A DNA stretch of 64,000 nucleotides, taken from DASSNU01 sp035701265. Its GTDB lineage: Bacteria; Gemmatimonadota; Gemmatimonadetes; Gemmatimonadales; Gemmatimonadaceae. A program made the translations under genes and the position numbers. Below, piece after piece: positions 8,721-16,296 of this stretch (its first letter is position 1; every line of letters begins with the position of its first letter). The stretch is from positions 308,481 to 372,480 of the forward strand of contig DASSNU010000015.1 in assembly GCA_035701265.1 (NCBI GenBank), written 5' to 3'. A model generated the notes under the pieces. It was not told the origin of the DNA. It did no database searches and saw nothing but the letters and a program-made list of their open reading frames with translations.

Positions 8721-9107
8721 TCACGGCACGTCGTCGTGCAGGGTGTCGCGCACCAGCGCCAGGATGGCCGACTGCGGCACCACGAGATACCGCTCGCGGT
8801 CGAAGGTGATCTCCACGGCGGCACGCCGGAAGAAGAGCGCGTAGTCCCCGATCTGCGCCTGCATCGGAACGAAGCGCGTCTCGCGCGCCGCGTCGCGCCA
8901 GGGCTCGTCCCCCACATCGCCCGGAGCGGGCATGGGGAGACCCGGCCCGGTCGCGACGATCCGGCCGCCCTGCACGGCCATGTTGTCCACCGCGCTCGGT
9001 GGCAGGTACAGCCCCACCTTCGTGCGCTCCTCGCCATCCTCGAGCGAGATGAGTACCCGATCGCCGACGACGATGATCTCCTTCCCATCCGGCATGCGCG
9101 GCTCCAT
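8721..9107 (-). CDS. Orphan GroES-like co-chaperonin
   Basis: The protein has about 128 residues. GDRVLISLEDGEERTKVGLYLPPSA aligns with the GroES N-terminal half including the mobile loop region (shown here in part), and QIGDYALFFRRAAVEITFDRERYLVV with the C-terminal strands. Typical GroES has about 95-100 residues; this one has an N-terminal extension and a longer acidic/proline loop (about residues 48-75). No groEL lies beside it, which is unusual. It may be a specialised or redundant co-chaperonin. Start codon is uncertain (GTG 9116, ATG 9107 or ATG 9095). Confidence 0.75.
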   Translation of the reverse strand: MEPRMPDGKEIIVVGDRVLISLEDGEERTKVGLYLPPSAVDNMAVQGGRIVATGPGLPMPAPGDVGDEPWRDAARETRFVPMQAQIGDYALFFRRAAVEITFDRERYLVVPQSAILALVRDTLHDDVP

Positions 9108-9187
9108 GAACGTCACCCGTGCAGTCTACATCGCGGGGCACCGGGAGGGGAACCGGTCTCCGCGTGATGTGCGCGTCCACCGCGCGA

Positions 9188-9718
9188 TCAGTGCCCCGCG
9201 CCGCGGTGGACCGCTTCCGCCGTACTGGTCCGGTGCTCGCGCTGGAGCAGCACCGTCCGGACCAGTTGCACCACCCCGGCGAGCAACGCGGCGAAGAGCA
9301 CGACGCTCACGACCTCGCGCACCAGCGCGCTCTGCACCAACGGCACCCAGTCGTGCCAGTGGGCGAGCTGCGTCCCCGCCCGCTCCACGCCGAGGGCGAT
9401 CAGCAGAGCGCTCACCGCCGCTTCGCTCGCGCCGGCCACCGCGCCGAACACCGGCGCGCGCCACAACCAGTTCCGCAGCGGATAGTTGGCGAGATGCAAC
9501 GTGACCAGCGTGAGCACGATCAGCGCACCCAGCACCACCGTGCCGAAGAGGATCCACCAACTGGCGATCGCCACCTGGCCGAGCACGAACATGCGGTAGA
9601 CGCGCGCCACCAGGCCGGTGATGATCGCCATGGCCGGCAACGAGAGCGACACGCGCCGGAGCTGTGACGGCTCGAGCAGGTGCCATTCGATGGAGTGCCG
9701 CGGAAAGAACGTGACCAT
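9188..9718 (-). CDS. Four-helix integral membrane protein of unknown function
   Basis: This 176-residue protein has about four predicted membrane helices (near residues 25-45, 53-75, 88-110 and 133-157), with Trp-rich interfacial segments and a basic C-terminal tail. The ATG at 9718 begins MVTFFPRHSIEWHLLE. The in-frame region further upstream overlaps the OsmC gene and reads like non-coding sequence. I do not recognise the family. It is 14 bp downstream of the OsmC gene on the same strand and is likely co-transcribed with it, so a membrane role in peroxide or stress response is possible but unproven. Confidence 0.7.
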   Translation of the reverse strand: MVTFFPRHSIEWHLLEPSQLRRVSLSLPAMAIITGLVARVYRMFVLGQVAIASWWILFGTVVLGALIVLTLVTLHLANYPLRNWLWRAPVFGAVAGASEAAVSALLIALGVERAGTQLAHWHDWVPLVQSALVREVVSVVLFAALLAGVVQLVRTVLLQREHRTSTAEAVHRGAGH

Positions 9719-9732
9719 GTGCGTGCGCGGCG

Positions 9733-10194
9733 TCAGCCGCCGCTCTCCTGGATGTCCGCCGTCCAGGAGATCCGGACCGCGGCCGCGAGCGATGCGGCGG
9801 TGGGGCACTTCTCCTGGTGGCGCGACAGCGCGCGCTCCACCGTCTCGCGCGATCCGGGCGGGATGCGCAGGCGATACGCGATCTGGATGTCGGTCAGCCG
9901 GACGATGCCGTCCACCACCGCGTTGGTTCCCTCCGCGTGTGCCGCGATCGCGTCCGGCGGCAGCACGATCCCGCGCACCTCCAGTGCGCCGTTGAGCGTG
10001 CCCAGCATTCAACCGGCGGTGGCGGCCACGATGTAGTCCACCGGGAGTGGCAGCGGCTCCGCATCGAGCCGGAAGTGGCGCGCGATGGGGCCGTGCACAC
10101 CCATCTCCACCACCGCACCGGTGGCGATCCGGGCACGCCGGTGCACGCCATGAACCTTCTCCACCTCGGCCAGCGCGGTGTACAGCGTCGTCAT
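9733..10194 (-). CDS. OsmC family peroxidase-like protein with in-frame UGA (predicted selenocysteine)
   Basis: Two frames abut exactly at a TGA (10009-10011). Read through, they give one 153-residue OsmC-type protein starting at the ATG at 10194, which has AGGAGG upstream. The UGA is codon 62 and falls in VDYIVAATAG-x-MLGTLNGALEVRGI, exactly where OsmC/Ohr relatives have their first conserved redox cysteine (the AGC motif); the second cysteine is C130 in HQEKCPTA. A 6-bp hairpin with a G-containing 5-nt loop follows 20-36 nt after the UGA, as expected of a bacterial SECIS element. OsmC-like selenoproteins are known from metagenomic surveys. The protein would reduce organic peroxides. The alternative is a nonsense mutation of a Cys codon. 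Confidence 0.8.
9973..9989 (-). promoter_or_regulatory. Bacterial SECIS-like hairpin for the OsmC UGA codon
   Basis: Within the OsmC coding sequence, GCGCAC pairs perfectly with GUGCGC around the loop UGGAG. The loop begins 26 nt after the UGA, with G as its second base. This meets the published bacterial SECIS rules as I recall them: upper stem of at least 4 bp, apical loop 3-14 nt with a G in the first two positions, loop 16-37 nt from the UGA. Confidence 0.7.
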
Positions 10195-10252
10195 GGGTGC
10201 GATCCTCCTGCAGCGAATATGCGCCCTGCGGCCGGCTGCGACCAGCACCGCG

Positions 10253-10280
10253 GCGCATCCGGGGGTGATCGCGGATGCGC
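10253..10280 (-). terminator. Hairpin between the hybrid kinase and OsmC genes
   Basis: A 9-bp stem (GCGCATCCG at 10253-10261 with CGGATGCGC at 10272-10280) lies downstream of the kinase stop and upstream of the OsmC ribosome binding site. A partial repeat of GCGGATGCGC follows to about 10294. Confidence 0.4.
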
Positions 10281-10392
10281 ATCGCGGATGCGCGCAGGCG
10301 TGAAGAACGCACGCGCGCGCCGTGCGCAGCCTCCGTGTCGACCCAACATTATCGCATCACCGCCACTCCGGCGCGTGGACGACGTGCCGGCG

Positions 10393-13300
10393 TCAGGACG
10401 TGGTCGCCGTCTGTGCGCGGCCTCCCAGCACTTGCGCGACGGTATCTTCGAGCGCGTCGAAGTCGAACGGCTTGGTGAGCACCGGCTGTCCCACCGATTC
10501 CAGGAACGCCCGGCTGCTCGCGCCCACCATGTCGCCGGTCACGAAGATCGTGCGCGCGGCGAGCTCCGGCTTCTCTGCCTGCAGCGCCTGATAGAACGCG
10601 GGGCCGTCCATTCCCGGCATGCGGAGATCGCACACCACGACGTCGAACTCGCCCAGGCGAGACGCCTCGAGCGCGGAGGCGCCGTCGGCAGCCGTCACCA
10701 CCGACATGCGCCGCAGCCGGCCGAACGCGTTCACGCCGCTGCGGAGCGACGGCTCGTCGTCCACGAACAACAGGCGTACGCCCTGCAGCCGCGAACGCTC
10801 GACGAAGACCGGCCGCTCCGCCTCCGCGGCCGCCGCCTCGGCCGGGGAGCACACGGGAAGCGTGATGCGGAAGGTGGTGCCGTTTCCCGATGAGTTGACA
10901 TCGATGCTGCCGCCATGCGCGACGATGATCCCGTAGCTCACGCTCAGCCCCAGCCCGGTGCCGTCCTGCTTGGTGGTGTAGAACGGCTCGAAGATCCGTT
11001 CGCGCACATCGGCCGGAATCCCCGGGCCAGTGTCGCTCACCTCGAGCACCACCCGCTCCCCGGCGAGCGCGGTGCGCAGCGTGAGTCGCCCGGCGCCCTG
11101 CTGCCCCATGGCCTGGATGGCGTTCATCACGAGGTTCAGCACCACCTGCTGCAGCTGTCGCGCATCGCCCAGCACGGGCGGCAGCTGCGGCGTGAGCTGG
11201 CTCTCGCAGGCGATGCCGCGCGACTCCAGCTCGTAGAGACGCAGGCGCAGCGTGCGCTCCACCAGATCGCTCACGTCCACGAGCGCGCGCTCCCCCTCGC
11301 TCCGCCGCGCGAAGGTGAGCAGGTCGCGCAGCACCTGGCCCGCGCGCGTCGTCTCCGATTGGATGACGTCGATCGATTCGCGGTGCTGCTCGGTGAGCGT
11401 CTCGTCGCGCATGAGCAACTGCGCGAACGCGCTGATCGTGGCCAGCGGGTTGTTGACCTCGTGCGCCACGCCGGCCACCAGCTCCCCCACCGCCGCCAGT
11501 CGCTCCGTCTGCGCCAGCCGCACGCGCATCTCGTGATCCCCCGTCACGTCGCGTCCCACCACCAGCACGGTGGGCGGGTCCGCTTCGGGAAGTCGGCGCG
11601 CGGCGAGCGAGACGATGCGCGTGCCGCTCCCGCTGCGGAAGCGGAGCTCGGTGCGACACGGTTCCCCATCCAGCGCCTGCAGCAGCTCGTAGCGCAACCG
11701 CTCCGCCTCCTCGGGAATGACGAACTCCTCGAGCGACCGGCCGATAACCTGGATGGGCGGACATCCGAGCACGTCGGTCACCGCATCGTTCGCCTCGCGC
11801 ACGCGGCCGCTCTCCAGCACGGTCATCACCGCGTCCGGCGCGGCACGGAAGAGCGTGCGGAAGCGCCACTCCGTCTGCCGCAGCGTCTCGACCAGATCCG
11901 CATTGGCGAGCGCGACCGACAGCAGGTCGGTCATCGCTTCCACGTGCGACAGCTCCGCGGGGCGGAAACGGCGCGGCGTGCGCCCCAGCACGACCACCGC
12001 GCCGATGCGCGTGCCGCGCCGCTGGAGCGGGATGATCGCCGCGGACTCGGCGCCGCCATCCAGCCACGCGGCTTCGAGGAGCGGTGGGCTCCCCGGTGCG
12101 CGGACATCGTCCACGCACCGCACCGACCCTCCGCGCATCATCTCCACGGCGGCGCTCCGCTCGAGCGGCATCACGGTCGGCGCGAGCGCGGCGTGCACGT
12201 TGGCGGCGATCGCCACCTGTCCGCTCTCCGTGGCCACCTCCACGACGGCCGCGTCGGCGCGCAGTACATCGAGCACCGCTTCCAGATAGCGATGCAGGAG
12301 GCGGTCGGCCTCCAGCTCGCGCGCGCTCTGCTGTGCCAGGATCCACATGCGCTGCAGCACGCGCTGCGCCTCGCCCAACTCGCGCGTCCGCTCCGCCACG
12401 CGGTGCTCCAGCGTGGACGTCACCTCGCGTTCCGCCACCACCGTGTGTTCCAGCGCGATCGTGGTGCGCTGCTGCATCCAGAGCGCGTAGCCGGTGCGGA
12501 CCGCGAGCAGCAGGCCGAACACCGCCAGCACGACGGCCAGATCGCGGCTGCCGCCGCTGCGAAAGCCGAGCACCAGCGCGGAACCGGCGGCGATCAGGAT
12601 GGCCGCGACGATCGCGCTGGTGCGGATCATCGCCGCATCGCTGGCCACGCGCGGCCGTTCGGCGGAGAGCCGCGCATCGAGCGCGCTTCCCGGAACGCCG
12701 AGCGCGGAGACGCAGCCGGTGAACGCCAGCAGGAGAAGCGCGTCCACCGCGCCGGTGGCGGAGCCGCCGCCGGCCAACCCCTCGCGCACCGTCCACGCGC
12801 TGCCGAGCGCCAGGCACACCATGCCGACGGCGAGTCCCGTCGCGGTGCGCGGGCCGAGCAGCTCGCCGCGCCACGCGAGCAGGATGGCGAGCGCCACGAG
12901 ACTCGCCGCCGTCACCAACTGCCAGCCGATGGCGAGATCGGGGGACAGCCGAACGGACGCGGCCATGGCGGCGGGAAAGACATCCAGCTCGACCGTGACC
13001 ATCGCGGCAGCGACGATGAGGAGCAGCCCGTCGACCATGGTCTCGACGGTGATGATGCTCCGGTGCCGCAGAAGCGCGACGGCGATGGCCACGAACAGCG
13101 CGAGTTGCGCTCCGAGCACCGACAGCTCGTGCAGCGACGGAAATGGCGGATGCGCGACGCCGGCGAGGATGCGGACGATCCAGACGACGTGCCCCAGCGC
13201 GACGATCGCAGCCGCCGCAGTGATGCCGGCGAAGAGGATGCGCCGCGTGCCGCGCGCGCGTCGTCCGGCGCGAGTGGAGACGGTGGCGGTGAAGACGGCG

Positions 13301-13464
13301 GCAGCGAGCACGATCGCCCCGTCGAACAGCGCCACGCCGCCGCTCCGGGCGGCGTCCGCCGGGGCGAGCAGCGCGACCAGGGCGAGGAGGAAGGCGCCGG
13401 CGCCGAGGCCGATGGTGGCGGCCGGGAGTGGCGGTCCGGAGAAGGGTCCGGGCGTTCTGGTCAT
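10393..13464 (-). CDS. Membrane hybrid sensor histidine kinase/response regulator
   Basis: The protein has 1023 residues. About eight to nine membrane helices fill residues 12-330. A short coiled coil, a GAF-like domain (about 400-540), a PAS domain (about 560-665), the HisKA domain with H-box VAGVAHEVNNPLATIS (about 680) and an ATPase domain follow. The ATPase has N-box NLVMNAIQAM, DTGPGI and GTGLGLS. The C-terminal receiver has its phosphoacceptor Asp at about 946 in VVCDLRMPGMDG. It would sense a membrane or cytosolic signal and autophosphorylate, passing phosphate to its own receiver. No partner output regulator is adjacent, so an unlinked phosphotransferase or regulator is likely. Confidence 0.9.
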   Translation of the reverse strand: MTRTPGPFSGPPLPAATIGLGAGAFLLALVALLAPADAARSGGVALFDGAIVLAAAVFTATVSTRAGRRARGTRRILFAGITAAAAIVALGHVVWIVRILAGVAHPPFPSLHELSVLGAQLALFVAIAVALLRHRSIITVETMVDGLLLIVAAAMVTVELDVFPAAMAASVRLSPDLAIGWQLVTAASLVALAILLAWRGELLGPRTATGLAVGMVCLALGSAWTVREGLAGGGSATGAVDALLLLAFTGCVSALGVPGSALDARLSAERPRVASDAAMIRTSAIVAAILIAAGSALVLGFRSGGSRDLAVVLAVFGLLLAVRTGYALWMQQRTTIALEHTVVAEREVTSTLEHRVAERTRELGEAQRVLQRMWILAQQSARELEADRLLHRYLEAVLDVLRADAAVVEVATESGQVAIAANVHAALAPTVMPLERSAAVEMMRGGSVRCVDDVRAPGSPPLLEAAWLDGGAESAAIIPLQRRGTRIGAVVVLGRTPRRFRPAELSHVEAMTDLLSVALANADLVETLRQTEWRFRTLFRAAPDAVMTVLESGRVREANDAVTDVLGCPPIQVIGRSLEEFVIPEEAERLRYELLQALDGEPCRTELRFRSGSGTRIVSLAARRLPEADPPTVLVVGRDVTGDHEMRVRLAQTERLAAVGELVAGVAHEVNNPLATISAFAQLLMRDETLTEQHRESIDVIQSETTRAGQVLRDLLTFARRSEGERALVDVSDLVERTLRLRLYELESRGIACESQLTPQLPPVLGDARQLQQVVLNLVMNAIQAMGQQGAGRLTLRTALAGERVVLEVSDTGPGIPADVRERIFEPFYTTKQDGTGLGLSVSYGIIVAHGGSIDVNSSGNGTTFRITLPVCSPAEAAAAEAERPVFVERSRLQGVRLLFVDDEPSLRSGVNAFGRLRRMSVVTAADGASALEASRLGEFDVVVCDLRMPGMDGPAFYQALQAEKPELAARTIFVTGDMVGASSRAFLESVGQPVLTKPFDFDALEDTVAQVLGGRAQTATTS

Positions 13465-13554
13465 CAGGCTCCGTGCTGGGGGCGGTGGAGTCTGTCCAGA
13501 AGACGCACGACGCCCCGTATGGGTATCGTCGCGCGTGGGATGCGGGAACGGCCG

Positions 13555-14367
13555 TCAGCGCACCGCGTCGCCGATTCGGCTCCAGCGCGGATCGGTGACC
13601 ATGGCGAGCGGGCGGTCGCTGTCGACGTTGTACGAGTAGTAGATGAACAATGGGTGGCCGCGCATGTTCTCGCGCGGCACGAACCCGTAATACCGTGCGT
13701 CCTTGGAGTCGTACCGGTTGTCGCCGAGCGAGAAGTAGTGCCGTGGCGGGACCACGAAGGGCCCCCAGTTGTCGTGCGTGGGCTGCGCCGGCGGCTCTCC
13801 GAAGCGCGAGCCGTGCAGCGCGACGCGCTTCTGCCACTCGAAGTCCGGGCTGGCATCGTCGGCGCCGATGGCGGGCGTGGGCCCGGGTGGGCGTGGCTTC
13901 GCGACGCCGTTCACGTAGAGGATGCCGTCGCGCATGTACAGCGTGTCGCCGGGAATCCCCACGATGCGCTTGACGACCGTGGGGTTTCCGTCGCGCGCGT
14001 CGGGCGAGCGGTAGACCGCCACCTCACCGCGCACCGGGTCGCGGTAGCCGGGCAGGTTGATGCTCGTGAAGGGGATGTGCGGCCCGTACGCGAGATTGTT
14101 GACGAACAGAAAGTCACCCACCAGCAGCGTGGGCTCCATGCTGTCGGATGGGATGTGATAGGGCTCGATCAGGAAGATGCGGATGACCAGGAAGATGACC
14201 CCCGCCACCAGCACCGTGTTCAGCGTCTCGCGGCTCCAGAACGGTGGCCGTTCGTGCTCCTTTGCATCAGCGGCGCGCGGTTCGGACGCGCGGCTGCGCG
14301 AGTCGGTGCGGCCGGCGGCGCGGGGGCGCGCGGTTGTGGTGGAAGAGGCGTTCTTGGATTTCGCCAC
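13555..14367 (-). CDS. lepB: Signal peptidase I
   Basis: The protein has 270 residues from the GTG at 14367; an in-frame GTG at 14457 is also possible. A polar N-terminus is followed by one membrane anchor (VLVAGVIFLVIRIFLIEPY). The catalytic Ser is in IPSDSMEPTLLVGD (S76 in this numbering) and the catalytic Lys in VVKRIVGIPGD (K133), the S26 dyad. GDNRYDSKDARYYGFVP is the conserved box E (shown here in part). It cleaves signal peptides from secreted proteins at the periplasmic face. It lies between a SWIB protein gene and the hybrid kinase, with a hairpin upstream separating it from the former. Confidence 0.95.
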   Translation of the reverse strand: MAKSKNASSTTTARPRAAGRTDSRSRASEPRAADAKEHERPPFWSRETLNTVLVAGVIFLVIRIFLIEPYHIPSDSMEPTLLVGDFLFVNNLAYGPHIPFTSINLPGYRDPVRGEVAVYRSPDARDGNPTVVKRIVGIPGDTLYMRDGILYVNGVAKPRPPGPTPAIGADDASPDFEWQKRVALHGSRFGEPPAQPTHDNWGPFVVPPRHYFSLGDNRYDSKDARYYGFVPRENMRGHPLFIYYSYNVDSDRPLAMVTDPRWSRIGDAVR

Positions 14368-14497
14368 GGTGGGTGAGTGTGTGGGACGTGTGCGGACTTC
14401 CGTATTCTCGCCCGCGCGCCGGGAAAATCCAAGGGGCGCGGACGATCGCGCAGGCACCGCGCGCCGCGATCGCCGCGCGGGGCGCGGGAGGATGCGG

Positions 14498-14528
14498 CGA
14501 GGGGCGCGCCGCCATGGCGCGCCCCTCG
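14498..14528 (-). terminator. Terminator hairpin after the SWIB gene
   Basis: A perfect 13-bp stem (14498-14510 with 14516-14528, core GGGGCGCGCC) around a 5-nt loop lies 26 bp past the SWIB protein stop codon and before the lepB start. Confidence 0.65.
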
Positions 14529-14553
14529 ACGTCCCGCACTGTGTGCGTGTGCG

Positions 14554-14979
14554 TCAGGCCTTCATGTGCGCGTTAACCAGGCGCGTCATCTCGAACATCG
14601 AGACCTGCCGCTTGCCGTTGAACACGGCGCGGAGCTTGTCGTCCGCATTGATCATGCGGCGCTCCTTCTTGTCCTGCAGACCGTTCTTCTTGATGTAGGT
14701 CCACAGCCGCTTCGTGATCTCGGTCCGCGGCATGGGCCGGTCGCCGACGACCGCCGCCAGCGATGCGTCGGGCTGCATGGGACGCATGAAGGCGGGATTC
14801 GGCGCGCGCTTCTTTCTCGCAGCCTTGCGCGTCTTCTTGCCGGCCTTGCGGCGCGCCGCACCCTTCGACGCGCGCTTGGCGGCGCCCTTCTTCCGCGCGG
14901 GACGCTTCGCCGCCTTCCGGCCTGACTTCTTCTTCGCCGAACCTTTCTTCTTCGCGCCGCCTCTCTTCTTGGTGGCCAT
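14554..14979 (-). CDS. SWIB/MDM2 domain protein with histone H1-like basic tail
   Basis: This 141-residue protein has two parts. Residues 1-58 are almost entirely Lys, Arg, Ala and Gly (for example AKKKSGRKAAKRPARKKG), like the tails of histone H1 and bacterial HctB/AlgP-type proteins. Residues about 62-138 are a SWIB domain: FMRPMQPDASLAAVVGD, MPRTEITKRLWTYIKKNGLQ (in part) and a C-terminal helix. SWIB domains are found in eukaryotic chromatin remodellers and in chlamydiae. The protein probably binds the nucleoid. The ATG at 14979 has GGAGAG upstream; the upstream frame to 15237 lacks coding character. Confidence 0.88.
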   Translation of the reverse strand: MATKKRGGAKKKGSAKKKSGRKAAKRPARKKGAAKRASKGAARRKAGKKTRKAARKKRAPNPAFMRPMQPDASLAAVVGDRPMPRTEITKRLWTYIKKNGLQDKKERRMINADDKLRAVFNGKRQVSMFEMTRLVNAHMKA

Positions 14980-15272
14980 CGATGTCTCTCCGAGAATGAA
15001 GGGATCACATTCGACCCACACCAGCACGCTGCCGTCGCGCCACAAAGTAAAGTCGTTGGCGCGAGACGCAATAGGCGCGAGGGCGAAAGAAGGGAGAAAT
15101 TCCCGTGCATCGTACCCCGTTCCCCCGGGTGCGGAGGGGCGCGCGCACGAGCGCGATGTGCGGCGGCCGCCTCGCGCAGAGGGCGCACGGGCAGGGCGTG
15201 CGCAGGCGAGAGCGACGCGTGCTCCGCCGCAGTGCACGCCAGAGACGAGCGCCCGAGACGAGCGCCCGAGGC

Positions 15273-16187
15273 TTACTCCGCGAGCGAGCGGAGCAGCGCC
15301 ATCATCCGCACGTCGTACGGATCGGGTGTGGGATCGTCGGGCGCCACGTCGGGATGCTGCTGCGGCGTCTCCAGAATGAGCGGCACCCCGGCGCTGCGCC
15401 GGTCGTGCAGCAGCCAGCGGAACGGCTCGATGCCGAGCGCGCCCTCTCCGATGAGCGCGTGACGATCGCGGTTGCTGCCGAGCGCGCCCTCACTGTCGTT
15501 CAGGTGGAAGAAGGCGGGCGGCTCTCCTGTGGCCTCCTCGAACGCGTCCAGCACGGCGGTGAGCGCGGCGGGCGACGCGGCAATGTCGTGCCCGGACGCG
15601 AACAGGTGACACGTGTCCAGTCCGTACCCAGCGCGCGCACGCAGCGGCGCCGGGAGCGATGACAGCATCGCGCCCACTTCCTCCGCCGTGCGCCCCACGG
15701 TGCTTCCCGCGCCCGCGGTGTTCTCCACCAGCAGGCGCGTCTCCCCCTCCCCCTCCCCATCCCCCGCCCCGTGCACGCTCTCCAGCGCGCCGGCCATCGC
15801 GTGCGCCACGCGCGCGATGGCGGCGTCGCGATCGCCGCCGGTGGCCGCGCCTGGATGAAAGCACACGCCTCCCAGTCCGAGCGCGGTGGAGCGCTCCAGC
15901 TCCTTGGCGAGCGCGGCCGCCGCGCGCGTCCATTTGGTCTCGTCCGCGCTGGCCACGTTGACCACATACGCCGCGTGCGCGATCACGGCGCGCGGCGCAA
16001 TGCCGGCACGCGCGAGCGCGTCGCGAAACCGGGCCGCGCGCTCGGGGCGCACCGACGTCCGCTCGCCATAGTACTTGGGAATGGCGGTGAAAATCTGCAG
16101 GGCCGTCATCCCGCCCTGGCCGGCACGGAGCGCCGCCATGTCGATCCCGCCGTTGTCGATCGTGTGCGCGCCAAGGAGTCTCGTCAT
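15273..16187 (-). CDS. nfo: Endonuclease IV (AP endonuclease)
   Basis: The protein has 304 residues with the TIM-barrel AP endonuclease family 2 layout. It starts MTRLLGAH and contains the metal-binding patterns FHPGAA, LLVENTAG, GLDTCHLFASGHD, HLNDSEG and NRDRHALIGEGALG. It nicks DNA at abasic sites in base excision repair using bound Zn ions. The ATG at 16187 is preferred over the GTG at 16193 because the family starts at this point. A short Gly/Glu-rich stretch near residues 140-150 is encoded by a G-rich simple repeat and is not part of the usual fold. Transcribed divergently from pruA. Confidence 0.95.
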   Translation of the reverse strand: MTRLLGAHTIDNGGIDMAALRAGQGGMTALQIFTAIPKYYGERTSVRPERAARFRDALARAGIAPRAVIAHAAYVVNVASADETKWTRAAAALAKELERSTALGLGGVCFHPGAATGGDRDAAIARVAHAMAGALESVHGAGDGEGEGETRLLVENTAGAGSTVGRTAEEVGAMLSSLPAPLRARAGYGLDTCHLFASGHDIAASPAALTAVLDAFEEATGEPPAFFHLNDSEGALGSNRDRHALIGEGALGIEPFRWLLHDRRSAGVPLILETPQQHPDVAPDDPTPDPYDVRMMALLRSLAE

Positions 16188-16296
16188 CCGCACACGTTAT
16201 CCCGCGCCGTGCAGGGCGTGAAGGGGCGTTGGCCGTGTCCGCCCGCGGTGGGTATCTTTCTCCCTCCGAGACGATGACCGTTACGAGGTAGATCCC

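Noticed and set aside
9733..10008. Reading the OsmC gene as two separate small genes
   Set aside because: The halves are in one frame, share one stop codon as the boundary, and together form one normal OsmC domain; neither half would fold alone.
10915..14376. A 1153-codon open frame on the plus strand
   Set aside because: It is antisense to the hybrid kinase and lepB genes, has His/Arg/Gln-rich composition and no domain; long shadow frames are usual at this GC content.
15243..15268. Tandem GAGACGAGCGCCC repeat as a CRISPR or regulatory repeat
   Set aside because: Only two adjacent copies without spacers, in a short gap after nfo.
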